This document shows positions 35,401-47,332 of a stretch of 64,000 nt of DNA, piece after piece. The notes beneath the pieces are model-generated. The model was not told the origin of the DNA. It searched no databases and saw only the letters and a list, made by a program, of their open reading frames with translations. The stretch comes from Phymorhynchus buccinoides (lineage: Eukaryota; Mollusca; Gastropoda; Neogastropoda; Raphitomidae), in NCBI GenBank assembly GCA_017654935.2, contig CM065699.1:38951950-39015949 (forward strand). Reading direction: 5' to 3'. Position 1 is the first letter of the stretch; each line of letters starts with the position of its first letter. The position numbers and the translations under genes are program-made.

Positions 35401-37687
35401 CACACTAATAATACACACACACACAAAACACACAGACATAGACAAAAACACACACACACACGCACGCACACACATGCACACACACACACCTGCATGGAAG
35501 GGGAAAAGTACTTTGAAAGGAAACGAAGCAGACTAAGACCTCATTTTGGATGATTTTTTTTAAGGTCTTATAAGGGAGATTCCTCCCTGTGGGGATACCG
35601 GGGGGGGGGGGGGGGGGGGGGGGTCTTTTGTAAAAAGAGTTCTCCCACATTCTGGAAGTTCTGTGCTTGTAACTTCTCTAATCTGCCACTCTCTTTGACT
35701 GTGCCTTTTTCCCTTTGTTTTCTATCATCTACTATCTTTCTGACTTATTGGCCCATTCTCCTGCCTTTTTTCAAAAAAATCTTCCAAATAATTGTTCTCC
35801 TTTGAGCTCCTCCGAAATCAGAATGTGTCGGCTGTACGTGACAGCGGGGAGACCAGTGAAAACTGAAAACCAGACACGTACGTACCTTACCCATTATGGC
35901 CATATGGCCTGGTAGTGCAGAAGAAGAAGAAGAAGAAGAAGAAGAAGAAGGGAGGTTCCACTGTGCCAATTGATGTTGTCAGGGCCTGAAGCTGTTGAAG
36001 AAGGCGCGCAGCGACGGCAAGCTGGAGATCGTGACCCGCAAGGAGGCCGGGCGGCCCATCAACATGCGCAAGGTCTTCCGCTCCCTGGAGCGAACCTCCG
36101 ATGACGAGGCCGATGAGCGGGAGGAGGACATCGATGAGATTGCCGACATGGAGCAGAAGATCAAGTCAGTGGTAATCCCAGAAAACTGCGTCGCAATTTT
36201 TTGTGTAGCTTCAACGTGGACTTTTTAACCATTCGTACGTTGTGCAACGCTTTGTTTGTCATATTGTTAGATTGATGTTAGTATTTCGTAGTATAAATCT
36301 AACAGAAAAATCAAGTCAGTGGTTTGCGTTGAACATAATACGAATTGTTCGGAAATAATTAAGGGGAGTAATTTCATGGTGTGTGGGAGTGATCTCGCAT
36401 AATTCAATCGGTCAAACAATGGAAGTTACTCTACTTTCAGGTAGATCCCCAGCCCTCGCTTCTTGTGTTTGAGGAGACACACAGCATGTAGAACGCAGTG
36501 CATCATTCTAAAATTGACGTAATTTATATTTTTACATCACAGTTTGCAAGTTCTATCACTTTGTAGCTACTGGCCACCCCTTATTTTTCAAAAAAAAAAG
36601 TTTGCAAGTCGCTGACTGGCATCCTGCGGTTTCAAGCTTCGACGCCATAGTTGCATATATTGTTGCTTTGGTATTTGACCGAGTAATGGAGGTAAGCAAG
36701 TCTAATTTTCACGAAGTGCCCTCCCCTAGTTTTTTTTCGAAAATCGTCTTTTACATCTGTTTTGTTTTGGGATTTTTTGTGGGTTTTTTTTCACTTTCTC
36801 TACTGTTTACTCTTTATCAACAGACACTGCAACACATCACTTTCTCTACTCTGTACTCTTTATCAACAGACAATGCAACACATCACTTTCTCTACTCTGT
36901 ACTCTTTATCAGCAGGCAGACAATGCAACACATCACTTTCTCTACTCTGTACTCTTTATCAACAGACAATGCAACACATCACTTTCTCTACTCTGTACTC
37001 TTTATCAGCAGGCAGACAATGCAACACATCACTTTCTCTACTCTGTACTCTTTATCAGCAGGCAGACAATGCAACACATCACTTTCTCTACTCTGTACTC
37101 TTTATCAGCAGGCAGACAATGCAACACATCACTTTCTCTACTCTGTACTCTTTATCAGCAGGCAGACAATGCAACGCATCACTTTCTTTACTCTTTATCA
37201 CATCAGAATGTTTGGCTTGACCCCTTCCCTGCCCGGTCCAGTGTCTACTACTGCGGGATGTGTGATGTCATTGATGATGTCATCACTTTTGATGCCATTG
37301 CCCTGGAACGCTGGGTTTGGGTTTAGACAAGTCAGGAAAATTAAATCTCTAGACCATTTTCTCAGATCGAGTCTAACAGGTCTCTTTTTTAAATTTCATA
37401 ATAAGAAAATCGATAATTTCTCTGTTTTCCTCTGGCAGTGAAGGGGTTGTTGTTGTTGTTGTTGTCTTACCCTGGCTTAAAGACTCCAGGGATCATCCCA
37501 ACAGCCGAGGGACTTGAACACGTACTATGGCACAAATGCACCAGAACGTAATGTTCTGGTGCATTTGTGCCATAATGTGTGTGACCGTTTTTGATTACCC
37601 CGCCACGTGGGCAGCCCACACTCCGGCTTTGGAGGATTTTAGACTGATGATGTTATGCTAGGAGCTTGTCATGGCTTGTCGAGGCAC

Positions 37688-37721
<34 letters not shown>

Positions 37722-40700
37722 TGCACGTTCAGACAGCAAGGCCTAGTGCAGAGTGAGAGGAAAAATCCCCTTGTACCCAGGTTCGAACTCGGGTTTATCG
37801 TGCACGATAAACGCGAACGCGTTGCCTCTGTGCCACCACTCTACACCATATGGAAAGCATTTCAAATTTGGACTAAAAAATTGTCTTGTAGCATTTTTGT
37901 GAATGGAGCAAGGGTGCAACTTTTCCTGGTGTGCAAGGATTTCCTGTTTCTGAATTTTACCAGAAAAGGAATTTCCTTCTTTTATTAAATTTGTCAAACA
38001 AGATCTTTGTGTGTCTACTGTGTTTTTTAAATACTTTAAGATAAGTATTTGTATAAATTGTGGAAAAAGCAAACTAAAATACCTTCATAGATAATTTTTC
38101 GTTCAGCTGCAGGGGGACATTACCACTGGACCCCCGTCCTTTCAGGTTTTTTCATTTCATGTACCGTATTTTTCGGCTCATTAGGCGCTGCTGTGTATAA
38201 GGCGAATAGGGCAAATTTCAAGAAAAATCTGACAAAATCCAAGTAAAAGGCGCCCTCGTTTATAAGGCGATACACACCTCGCAACAGAAAGTCGAAGTTT
38301 GAAGCCCGTACACGTCCTGTAAACGATTACCGACCGCCATTTTGTTGTCGTAAACGAGAGTTGGCTCCCTTCTCAAGTAATCGAAAGTTCTGTTTTTGCG
38401 ACTTCCGGTTGAGTGTTTGGCAAATTCTTCGCAAAAACTGGTAGAATTATGGCATTTTAAGCTCTACAACAATGCTTTTTACATCCAAAGAAGGGTTATG
38501 GCATCTGTTGGATGGTATCTCTGACGATAATAGGGATTTCGAAGCATTTTAATGTGAGTATTTGTCGTATCAGCGACTCGTTACCACTTTCGATGTTGTG
38601 ACTCACAGTAGACTGTACTGAGTACGGCAATCATTGCCTCTCTTCTCATGATTTTGTTCACTTATAGGGCGCCCTCGTTTATTAGGCGCATAGGTCGAAA
38701 TTGGAGAGAAAAAAATATCGCCTTATAACCCGAAAAATACGGTAGTTGCACCGATGATGGAGTGATGCACATGCATTTCGTCTGACAGGACCGCCGGTCT
38801 GCCGCCCCATGCCAGCAAAGCGGCCAGCAAGGAGCTGAGACGGCTGAAGAAGATGCCTCAGCATATGCCAGAACATGCTATGATCAGGTTGGTCTTGTTT
38901 CTAACCCTTTCACCGCCAATGTCGCATGCATGCACCACAATGGTTTAACACCCAGGGCCTGTATTCACGTTGAGATAGCATGAGACTTAGCATCATGCTA
39001 ACTTGGAAGCTCTTCCAAAAGTCCTATTAAATCCTATAGGACATTGGAAGAGCTTCTAAGTTAGCATCATGCTAAGTCTCATGCTATCTCAACGTGAATA
39101 TGATTCCCAGGTCACTAAAAGGCATCAAATCAGGGGCTGTTATCAGACCTGTTTACTCTCCTCTTTTCGAGTAGTATTCTACTCAATTTGGACCTCTACT
39201 ACTCTTCAAAATTGAAAATAATGCTCTAATTACTCATTTTCAGTGAACATTATTTGATGGTTTAATGAAGAGGACTACTCATTTCACACCAAAACTACTC
39301 ATTTCAGCTATCCAGACTACTCAAGACTTGTGTAAGAGGTAAACAGGTCTGTGTTATCCAAAGACTTTATTTTCTTAATTTTGGGAGGTAAGGACAGGCC
39401 TTGCGTTATTACATGTCACAGAGGATTCCAATATATTGCAGATTTTTGTTTGTGGCTCAAGCCACAAACCTATAACTCACTTTGTCGGTCTGTCGGTCTG
39501 TCTGTTGGTCCAAAATTGTCGCACATTTTGACAAAATTGTCGCACTTCAAATCGAGGCTACACTTCAAAATTAATTGAGGCCGCTCTTTAAAATGATGTA
39601 TTTTAAAAGCGTACAAAATAATAAACATACGTAATACAGACACTACAACAGACACGACGAGTATGCGGTGCTTCTTTCGATGAGTATAAGTAGGATACAT
39701 AGTTTTAAATGTTTTCCAAAAGATATAAAAAGTTACGAAATGGTGCAGAGATAACATTCAGGGACGGTATTCACGTTGAGATAGCATGAGACTTAGCATC
39801 ATGCTAACTTAGAAGCTCTTCCAAAAGTCCTATTAAATCCTATAGGACATTGGAAGAGCTTCTAAGTTAGCATCATGCTAAGTCTCATGCTATCTCGACA
39901 TGAATACCGTCCCTGGTTTACAGATTAGAATTATTGAAAAGCCAGGGGTGGTAACTCATGATTGGAGTGGTAAAAATAGACCGCATGCCACAAACTATTG
40001 CGATTTTCGTGCTTGTTTTTTCTGTACCCAGTTAAGTTTAATGGTACTTTCTGGATGAAAAATGGCTGGCGGCTAAAGTGTTAACTCATTTAAGTCATTC
40101 CGGCCATATATGTCCAGAATTAATAGATAGCTGTCAATTTGATGCATTTGCTTTGAGGGAAGTAAATCTGTGTGCACACCATACCTTGGTCACTTCTAAA
40201 CTCGCTTCGCTCCCTTAGACCACAATTTTGCCTCTGACTTTGCTTTTGTAGTGGTTTGTTGGGGGGGGGGGAACCAATCGGTGTAGAGAGTTTTTCTATA
40301 TAAAGTTCTATATATAAAAGAGTCTGATCTACTACCCCGAACGGCACCCTACACTAGGCCCGAACATGCTGGGCGTAGATAAAAACTGTGTATGCATTTG
40401 AGTGTCAGTTTGCACACACACACACACACACACACACACCTGCTCGGAAGATTAGGTTTAGGGGGTGTTGTAGTTCAGGTGTAGAATACGAACCCGTTCA
40501 TTTTGAAAGCCAGATTTATGGTTGTGAGCAGGAACTACTTGGAGTTGGTGCTGGACCTGCCCTGGAACAAGAGCAGCAAGGACTGCTTGGACATCACCCA
40601 GGCCAGGTGAGAGACACTCTTCGGTTTTTTTGTTTTTTGTTTTTTAATAAGATCATATTTTTTGTATCTGCTGCACTGAGCTAGGCGGAGGTGCCATATG

Positions 40701-41128
40701 TTACTTTGGTGCGGAGTTGTGTGCCTTTAATGGAGAGTTATCCACTTTTGTTTGAAATTGTTTTGTTTTGTTTTTTGTTACTTGTTTCTTTTATTTTTAA
40801 AATTATTGTTGTATCGTATTGTACTATATTGTATTGTACTGTATTGTATTGTACTGTGTTGTATTGTACTGTATTGTATTGTACTGTATTGTATTGTACT
40901 GTATTGTATTGTATTGTATTGTACTGTATTGTATTGTACTGTATCATATCGTATTGTACTGTATCGTATTGTACTGTATCATATTGTACTGTATATATAC
41001 TGTATTGTATTGTACTTTGTTGTATTGTACTGTATTGTATTGTACTGTACTGTATTGTATGATGCTATATTGTATTGTACTGTGTTGTCTTGTACTGTAT
41101 TGTATTGTATTGTACTGTTGTATTGTAC

Positions 41129-41161
<33 letters not shown>

Positions 41162-42501
41162 GGCTGTCCCATCTTCTGGGCTGTACAGTGGCGTTGCTCC
41201 CACGCCGCTCGTTCCGAATCCCAATTCGCAGCTACACCCGGGTTTGTTCAAGTCGCAGAAACCGAGACCAGCAAGAGAATCTATGTTAGGCCGTCAGGAG
41301 GCAACCAACCGAGGAGACACTGCACTTCTGCTGAGTCACTTCGGTGGAGTTCAGTGGAGCCTGTTCAGGACACCACCTACTAAGCCCCCTACTGACGACA
41401 CTATTCTCTTAGTCGCGGAGCCAGCGTGAGTGAGGTCCTCCTCCGAGGGCGCCACCACGACCGTCCACCGACAGCTCCCCAGAACACACTGATCCCCATG
41501 ACTTTGACCCGAACGCACCAAGGCATAGACTGGATTGGAAACCGAAGCTGAGGTCACCATGAGAGCAGGGCATGCAAAGCCACAGAATTTGAGACATTTT
41601 TTTAATTTTATGATTGATGGAAAATGAGGCCGATGATAACGATGATGATGATACTATGGAGTTCCGTATCGGTCTGAGACTGCATGGCAGGGCTGTATTC
41701 TACGCTTCCTTTCATAATGATATCCCGGCGTTAACCAGGCCCGAGAACTACAGACACCTGCAGTGTTGGTCTTGCAATTAGAGCAACACTCTCAGAATCG
41801 CATTCGTTCAGCGGATGAAACTCGACTGTGTGGTTTCAGTCTTCCCATTGAGCCCATAGCCACTCACTCTGGGTAGGAGTCGGTCTAGGACCGAAAAAAC
41901 CCTCGCCTCTGATGGGATTTGAACCCAAGACCTCCCAGCCAGTAGTCCGCGACGCTAACCACTACACCACGGCGGCTGGTGTATTGTACTGTATTATATT
42001 GTAATATATTTTACTGTATTGTGCTGTACTGTACAGTATCCCATTGTAATGTCCAGAAAGGACCTGGACTGCGACCACTACGGGCTGAAGAAGCTGAAGA
42101 GGCGTGTGCTGGAGTTCCTGGCGGTGCGGCAGGTGAAGACCACCCAGCTGAAGGGGCCCATCCTCTGCTTCGTGGGGCCCCCGGGGGTCGGCAAGACCAG
42201 CATCGGCCGGTCCATCGCCACCACCATGGGCAGAGAGTTTCACAGGTAAATGGTGGTGGGTGCTTCTCTTCAGGCTATGTGCCTCGATTCTTTGTTGTTG
42301 GTTGTTGTTTTTTAACAAGTCACACAATTTATTGTCCACAAACATGGATATACATCTGTGGTGGCACGTAAAAGATAGTGAATAAATAAGATCACAGCTC
42401 AAATATTAAAATAGAACATTCACACAACTGAACCCAAGCGCAAACAAACCGCAGCAACCCCCACCCACCCTCCACCGCCCCCCTCACGCATAAGAGAGAG
42501 A

Positions 42502-42532
<31 letters not shown>

Positions 42533-45500
42533 TCATAAGTGAAAATTACACACACACACACACACACACACACATACTGGCTCTGGTCTCTGCTTAAAGT
42601 TCAGGTTTTTGCCAAATCTTGATGAGCAACCTACTTTTCTGACCTTCCCATATTTCGTCCCTACCACACCTTCCTTGTAGGCAGTGACAACAAAAATCTA
42701 AAAAAAATCTAGGCTCCTGACGCAAGTCAGAATCGCTAGCCTGGATCTAAAGTTCTACAATTTCGTGCCGAAAGCCCTGTAATCTGTGAAAGGTCATTGC
42801 TCATTAGCAGAGCCTTTTCTCAACGTGCAATGAAATCGTTTCATGCTCTTGATATTACCTTTGATTAACATAAGCTTAGCTCCTTTGACTGCCAGAGAAA
42901 GTTAAAGAAAAAAATAATTGTACAAATCATGACATGAAAAAGACAACTGATAGAGTCAATCTGAGCAGAGTTATTTATTCCTCTTCATCTGATGACATCA
43001 TCAGTGATGTCATCAAGTCAGTACGTGATACATACGTTGTATGGCAGTCATCCAACATTGTCAAAAGATACATGGCACTAGAAGAGTTAATGTGGTCCCC
43101 ACTTCAGGATTGGGAAGATTCAGAGAACATTGAAGCGTGTCCTTTAACACACTCAGGACGAATGAGCCAGATCCGGCTCATGGCTCGCACAACCATTTAG
43201 GATGAATGGCCCGGAGCCGGCTCATGGCTCGCACAACCATTTAGGACGAATGGCCCAGAGCCGGCTCATAAGAGTTTTCAAGAGGTTTTTATTTCTGGCG
43301 TGTAACCAGCTTTCCAGTGCGACGTCATAACCTATTTTCGGTTTGCTTTGACCTTGCATCTCTTGAAATCAACTAATCATTGCAGACTTTACATTCAGGT
43401 TTGGTTGTAGAGGGGGGTCAAAGATCGGAATATGAAATGTTCCTTCTTGCTATGTGTTAGCTGTTTTCGTCAATAGGAGACAAACGACGAAGGTATGGAA
43501 TCTGATATTTTACGATCGTTTAGTGCATAGTGCTCGTAATCTTATCTGAAAATATCAGTCCATAACTTTTCATAACTTTTTTGTGGTGATGGGTTTTCGA
43601 ACCTAGTCAAATGGCCCGTCCGAAACGGTTGTAAGGGGAAGCAACTGGCCAATGCCGAGTGAGTTAAGGATTGAGAGATTGTCTTACTTTCACCCATGCT
43701 ATACTCCCCCACAGGCTTCCACCTTGTCGTGGTGGGGGAGCTTTAAACTTAGAGTAGCCCCTCATCCCCATTTTTCATTTACCTCATTTACAATTTATGA
43801 CATGCCAGGTGGGTTTTTTTATTGTTCACTGGCTTTTACGCGTGAGACCTTACGCACTTGAGTGGGCACATGTTGCCCATTCTGCAGTGCATATTTGTCT
43901 ATAACATAGCCGTTTTTATATATTTAATTTTTACTAGGATGTGTTTGTTGTTCTTTTTTACTGTTTTTTTTATCACCTAGATCCTATAAGTAGAGCACTG
44001 TGTGAAATGATGGAGATACCATGTCGTGAATTGTATTTTTTTTGTATTTTTTTCTTTCAGGTTTTGGGACGTTGTTAAAGGGGCACCCTGACGGATGAGT
44101 TTTTTCAAGAAACACGCCGAGATCAGCAGGAAAACACACTTTACAGAGATCGCAACACTCACTTTGCTCTGGTTTCCCATAAATCAAGCCGTCAAAAAGA
44201 CGATTCCTCCTTGGCGGAGGTGCTGGAAGTCAAATTCTTTCACCCAATACAAGCCTTTTTATTTTTTATTATTTTATTTTATACAGAAAGGAGTTTCGCT
44301 CACAACAAAGGAAATTGCTCCTTTTTTTTTTTACTGCACTACAAAAAATGAAAACGCTTCAACCACAGTGAGTGACCTCCACCCACCTCATCCAAAATGG
44401 CTACTCTCTCCGACATCTCCGCCAAGGAAAAATCGCCGTTTTGACGGTTTAATTTCTAGGAAACCAGAGCAAAGTGAGTGTTCCGATCCTTGAAAAGGCT
44501 GCCTTTCTGGTGATCTCGACGTGTTTCTTGCAAAATGTCATCCGTTAGGGTGCCCCTTTAAGGGTTGAGAGATTGTCTTACTTTCACCCATGCTCTGATC
44601 CTATTCTCAATCCCGTGTCTGCGCACGTGCAGGATCGCCCTGGGCGGGGTGTGCGACCAGAGCGACGTCCGGGGCCACCGGCGGACCTACATCGGGTCCA
44701 TGCCGGGCCGCATCATCCAGGGCCTCAAGTCCGCCGGCACCAACAACCCCGTCTTCCTGCTGGACGAGATCGACAAGCTGGTCAGTCAGCCAAATAGTTC
44801 CCCCACCTTCTGGAAGTTCTGTGCTCTAATCTGTCGCTCTCTTTGGTGTTGTTGTTGTTGTTGACGTACCCTGGCTTAAAAGACTCCAGGGATCATCACA
44901 GCCGCCAAATAGTTCCCCCACCTTCTGGAAGTTTTGTGCTTGTGACTTACTCTAATCTGTGACTCCTTTGTTGTTGTTGTTGACGTACCCATCACAGCTG
45001 CCAAATAGTTCCCCCACCTTCTGGAAGTTCTGTGCTTGTAGCTTCCTCTAATCTGTCGCTCTTTTTGTTGTTGTTGTTGACGTACCCTGGCTAAAAGACT
45101 CCAGGGATCATCACAGCCGCCAAATAGTTCCCCCACCTTCTGGAAGTAGTTATGTGCTTGTAGCTTCCTCTAATCTGTTGCTCTCTTTGTTGTTGTTGTT
45201 GACGTACCCTGGCTAAAAGACTCCAGGGATCATCACAGCCGACAAATAGTTCCCCCGCCTTCTGGAAGTAGTTATGTGCTTGTAGCTTCCTCTGATTTTT
45301 GTCGCTCTCTTTGTTGTTGTTGTTGACGTACCCTGGCTAAAAGACTCCAGGGATCATCACAGCCAGCCGAAGCACTTACAACACTGGTACAAGTGCAGCA
45401 GCTACCGATGAGAACATTACGTGCGTGACCGTTTTTGATTACCCCGCCATGTGGGCAGCCACACTCCGTCTTCAGGGGGAACTCTCTTTGACTCTGCCTT

Positions 45501-47300
45501 TTCCCTTTGCTTTACTGTCATCTACTATTTTTCTATCTTACTGGTCCATCCATTCTCCTGCCTTTTTTTTCTATTAAGTCTTACAAAGATTTCTTCAGCC
45601 GAAGTCGGACATACTGGGCCTAACTATTTCTTAGTTAGGCGCATAACGGCAGCATGACGCATCTACGCTCATTATGACAGGAATCTGTCTGAGCGAACGA
45701 AGAAGAAGAAGAAGAAGGGGGCCAGGCACACTGCGTACAATTTGATCCCAATGCGATGCGATTGTGACGATGTCTGCGAGTCGTGATTCGCGTGAAGTAG
45801 TGCAGAGTGGCACAGAGGTATCGCGTTCGCCTCGTGAGGCGTGTCTGTGGAAATTCAGGTTGCTTCCACCTGGAGAGCGCGTCACAGCCAGAGACGCGCC
45901 ACCCCTTTTGGGGGGGGGGCATGCGATTTTTGTGTGACTGATCAGGAAGTAAAAGGGAGGGGGTTAAATTTTGACCAAATAACAACTTTTTCGTTGCCAC
46001 TGGGATTAACATGTGCTGAGTGCATGGGCACACGGGACCTCGGTTTTCCATCTCATCCGAAAGACTCCACATTCAGACCGTAAGGCCTAGTGCAAAGTGA
46101 GAGGAAAAATCCCCTGTACCCAGGTTCGAACATGGGTTTACTTGACAGAAGGCGAAAGCTTTACCTCTGTGCCAATCTACACCAATGGAGATGGAGGGCG
46201 GGGGGAGTGTGGTATGTGGAATAGGAAAGGGTACTAACAAAAATGAGTGCTTTAAAATATTCAAGATATCTTCTTTTTTTTTCTTTCTTTTTTTTTTTCT
46301 TTTTGCTGTCCCATCTTCTGGGCCGTACAGTGGCGTTGCTCCCACGCCGCTCATTTTCAAGTCGCAACTCGCAGCCACACCCCGGCTTGTTCAAGTTGCA
46401 GAATCTGAAACCAGCAGTCCAAGGGGAGCGAATCTATGTTTGGCCATCAGGAGGCAACCAACCGAGGAGACACTGCACTGCTGCTGAGTCACTTTGGTGG
46501 AGTTCAGTGGAGCCTGTATGCAGGACACCACCTACTAAGCCCCCTATGATGACAATAATGTTTTTAGCGCGGAGCCAGCGTGAGTGAGGTCCTCCTTCAA
46601 GGGCACCACCATTTCCGTCCATTGACAGCTCCCCAGAACATACTGATCCCCGTGACTTTGACCCGAATGCACCAAGGGAATAAACTGGTTTGGTAATCGA
46701 AACTGAGGTCACCCTCATGGTCGCTCTCACAGCAGGGCATGCATGGCCACAGAATTTGATAAAAAAAATTGTTTTTGATGATTGATGGAAATGAGGCGGA
46801 TGACAATGATGATGATGATGCTGTGGAGTTCCATATCGATCTGAGACTATGTGACAGGGTTGTATTCTACGCTTCCTTTCATAATGATGTCCCAGTATTA
46901 ACCAGGTCCGAGAACTACCGACGTCTGCAGTGTTGGTCATGAAATTAGAGCAACACTCTCAGAATCGCATCCGTTAAGCAGATGAAGCTCGACTGCGTGG
47001 CTTCAGTCTTCCCATTGAGCCCATAGCCACTCACTCTGGGTAGGAGTCAGTCCAGGACCGAGGGGAAAAAAACCTCGCCTCGGATGGGATTCGAACCCGT
47101 GACCTTCCAGCCAGTAGTCCGCGACTTAACCATTATGCCACGGCAGCTGGTATGTTCCGAGAAATGTTAATTGGAAAACGTGTATGATCTGTGCAGAGCA
47201 CCAGTCTCCATGGTGACCCGGCTGCTGCACTGTTGGAAGTGCTGGACCCAGAACAGAACCATAACTTTGTGGACCAGTATCCTTGCCTCTGTGTGTGTGT

Positions 47301-47332
<32 letters not shown>

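Noticed and set aside
36602..37441. 279-codon frame with repeated [16 protein letters not shown] segments
   Set aside because: It is the 46-50-bp minisatellite read in frame within an intron of LONP2, with no support outside the repeat.
40691..41429. Tyr/Val/Leu/Cys-rich 225-codon frame
   Set aside because: It translates the TATTG/TACTG pentamer array and runs into a retroelement.
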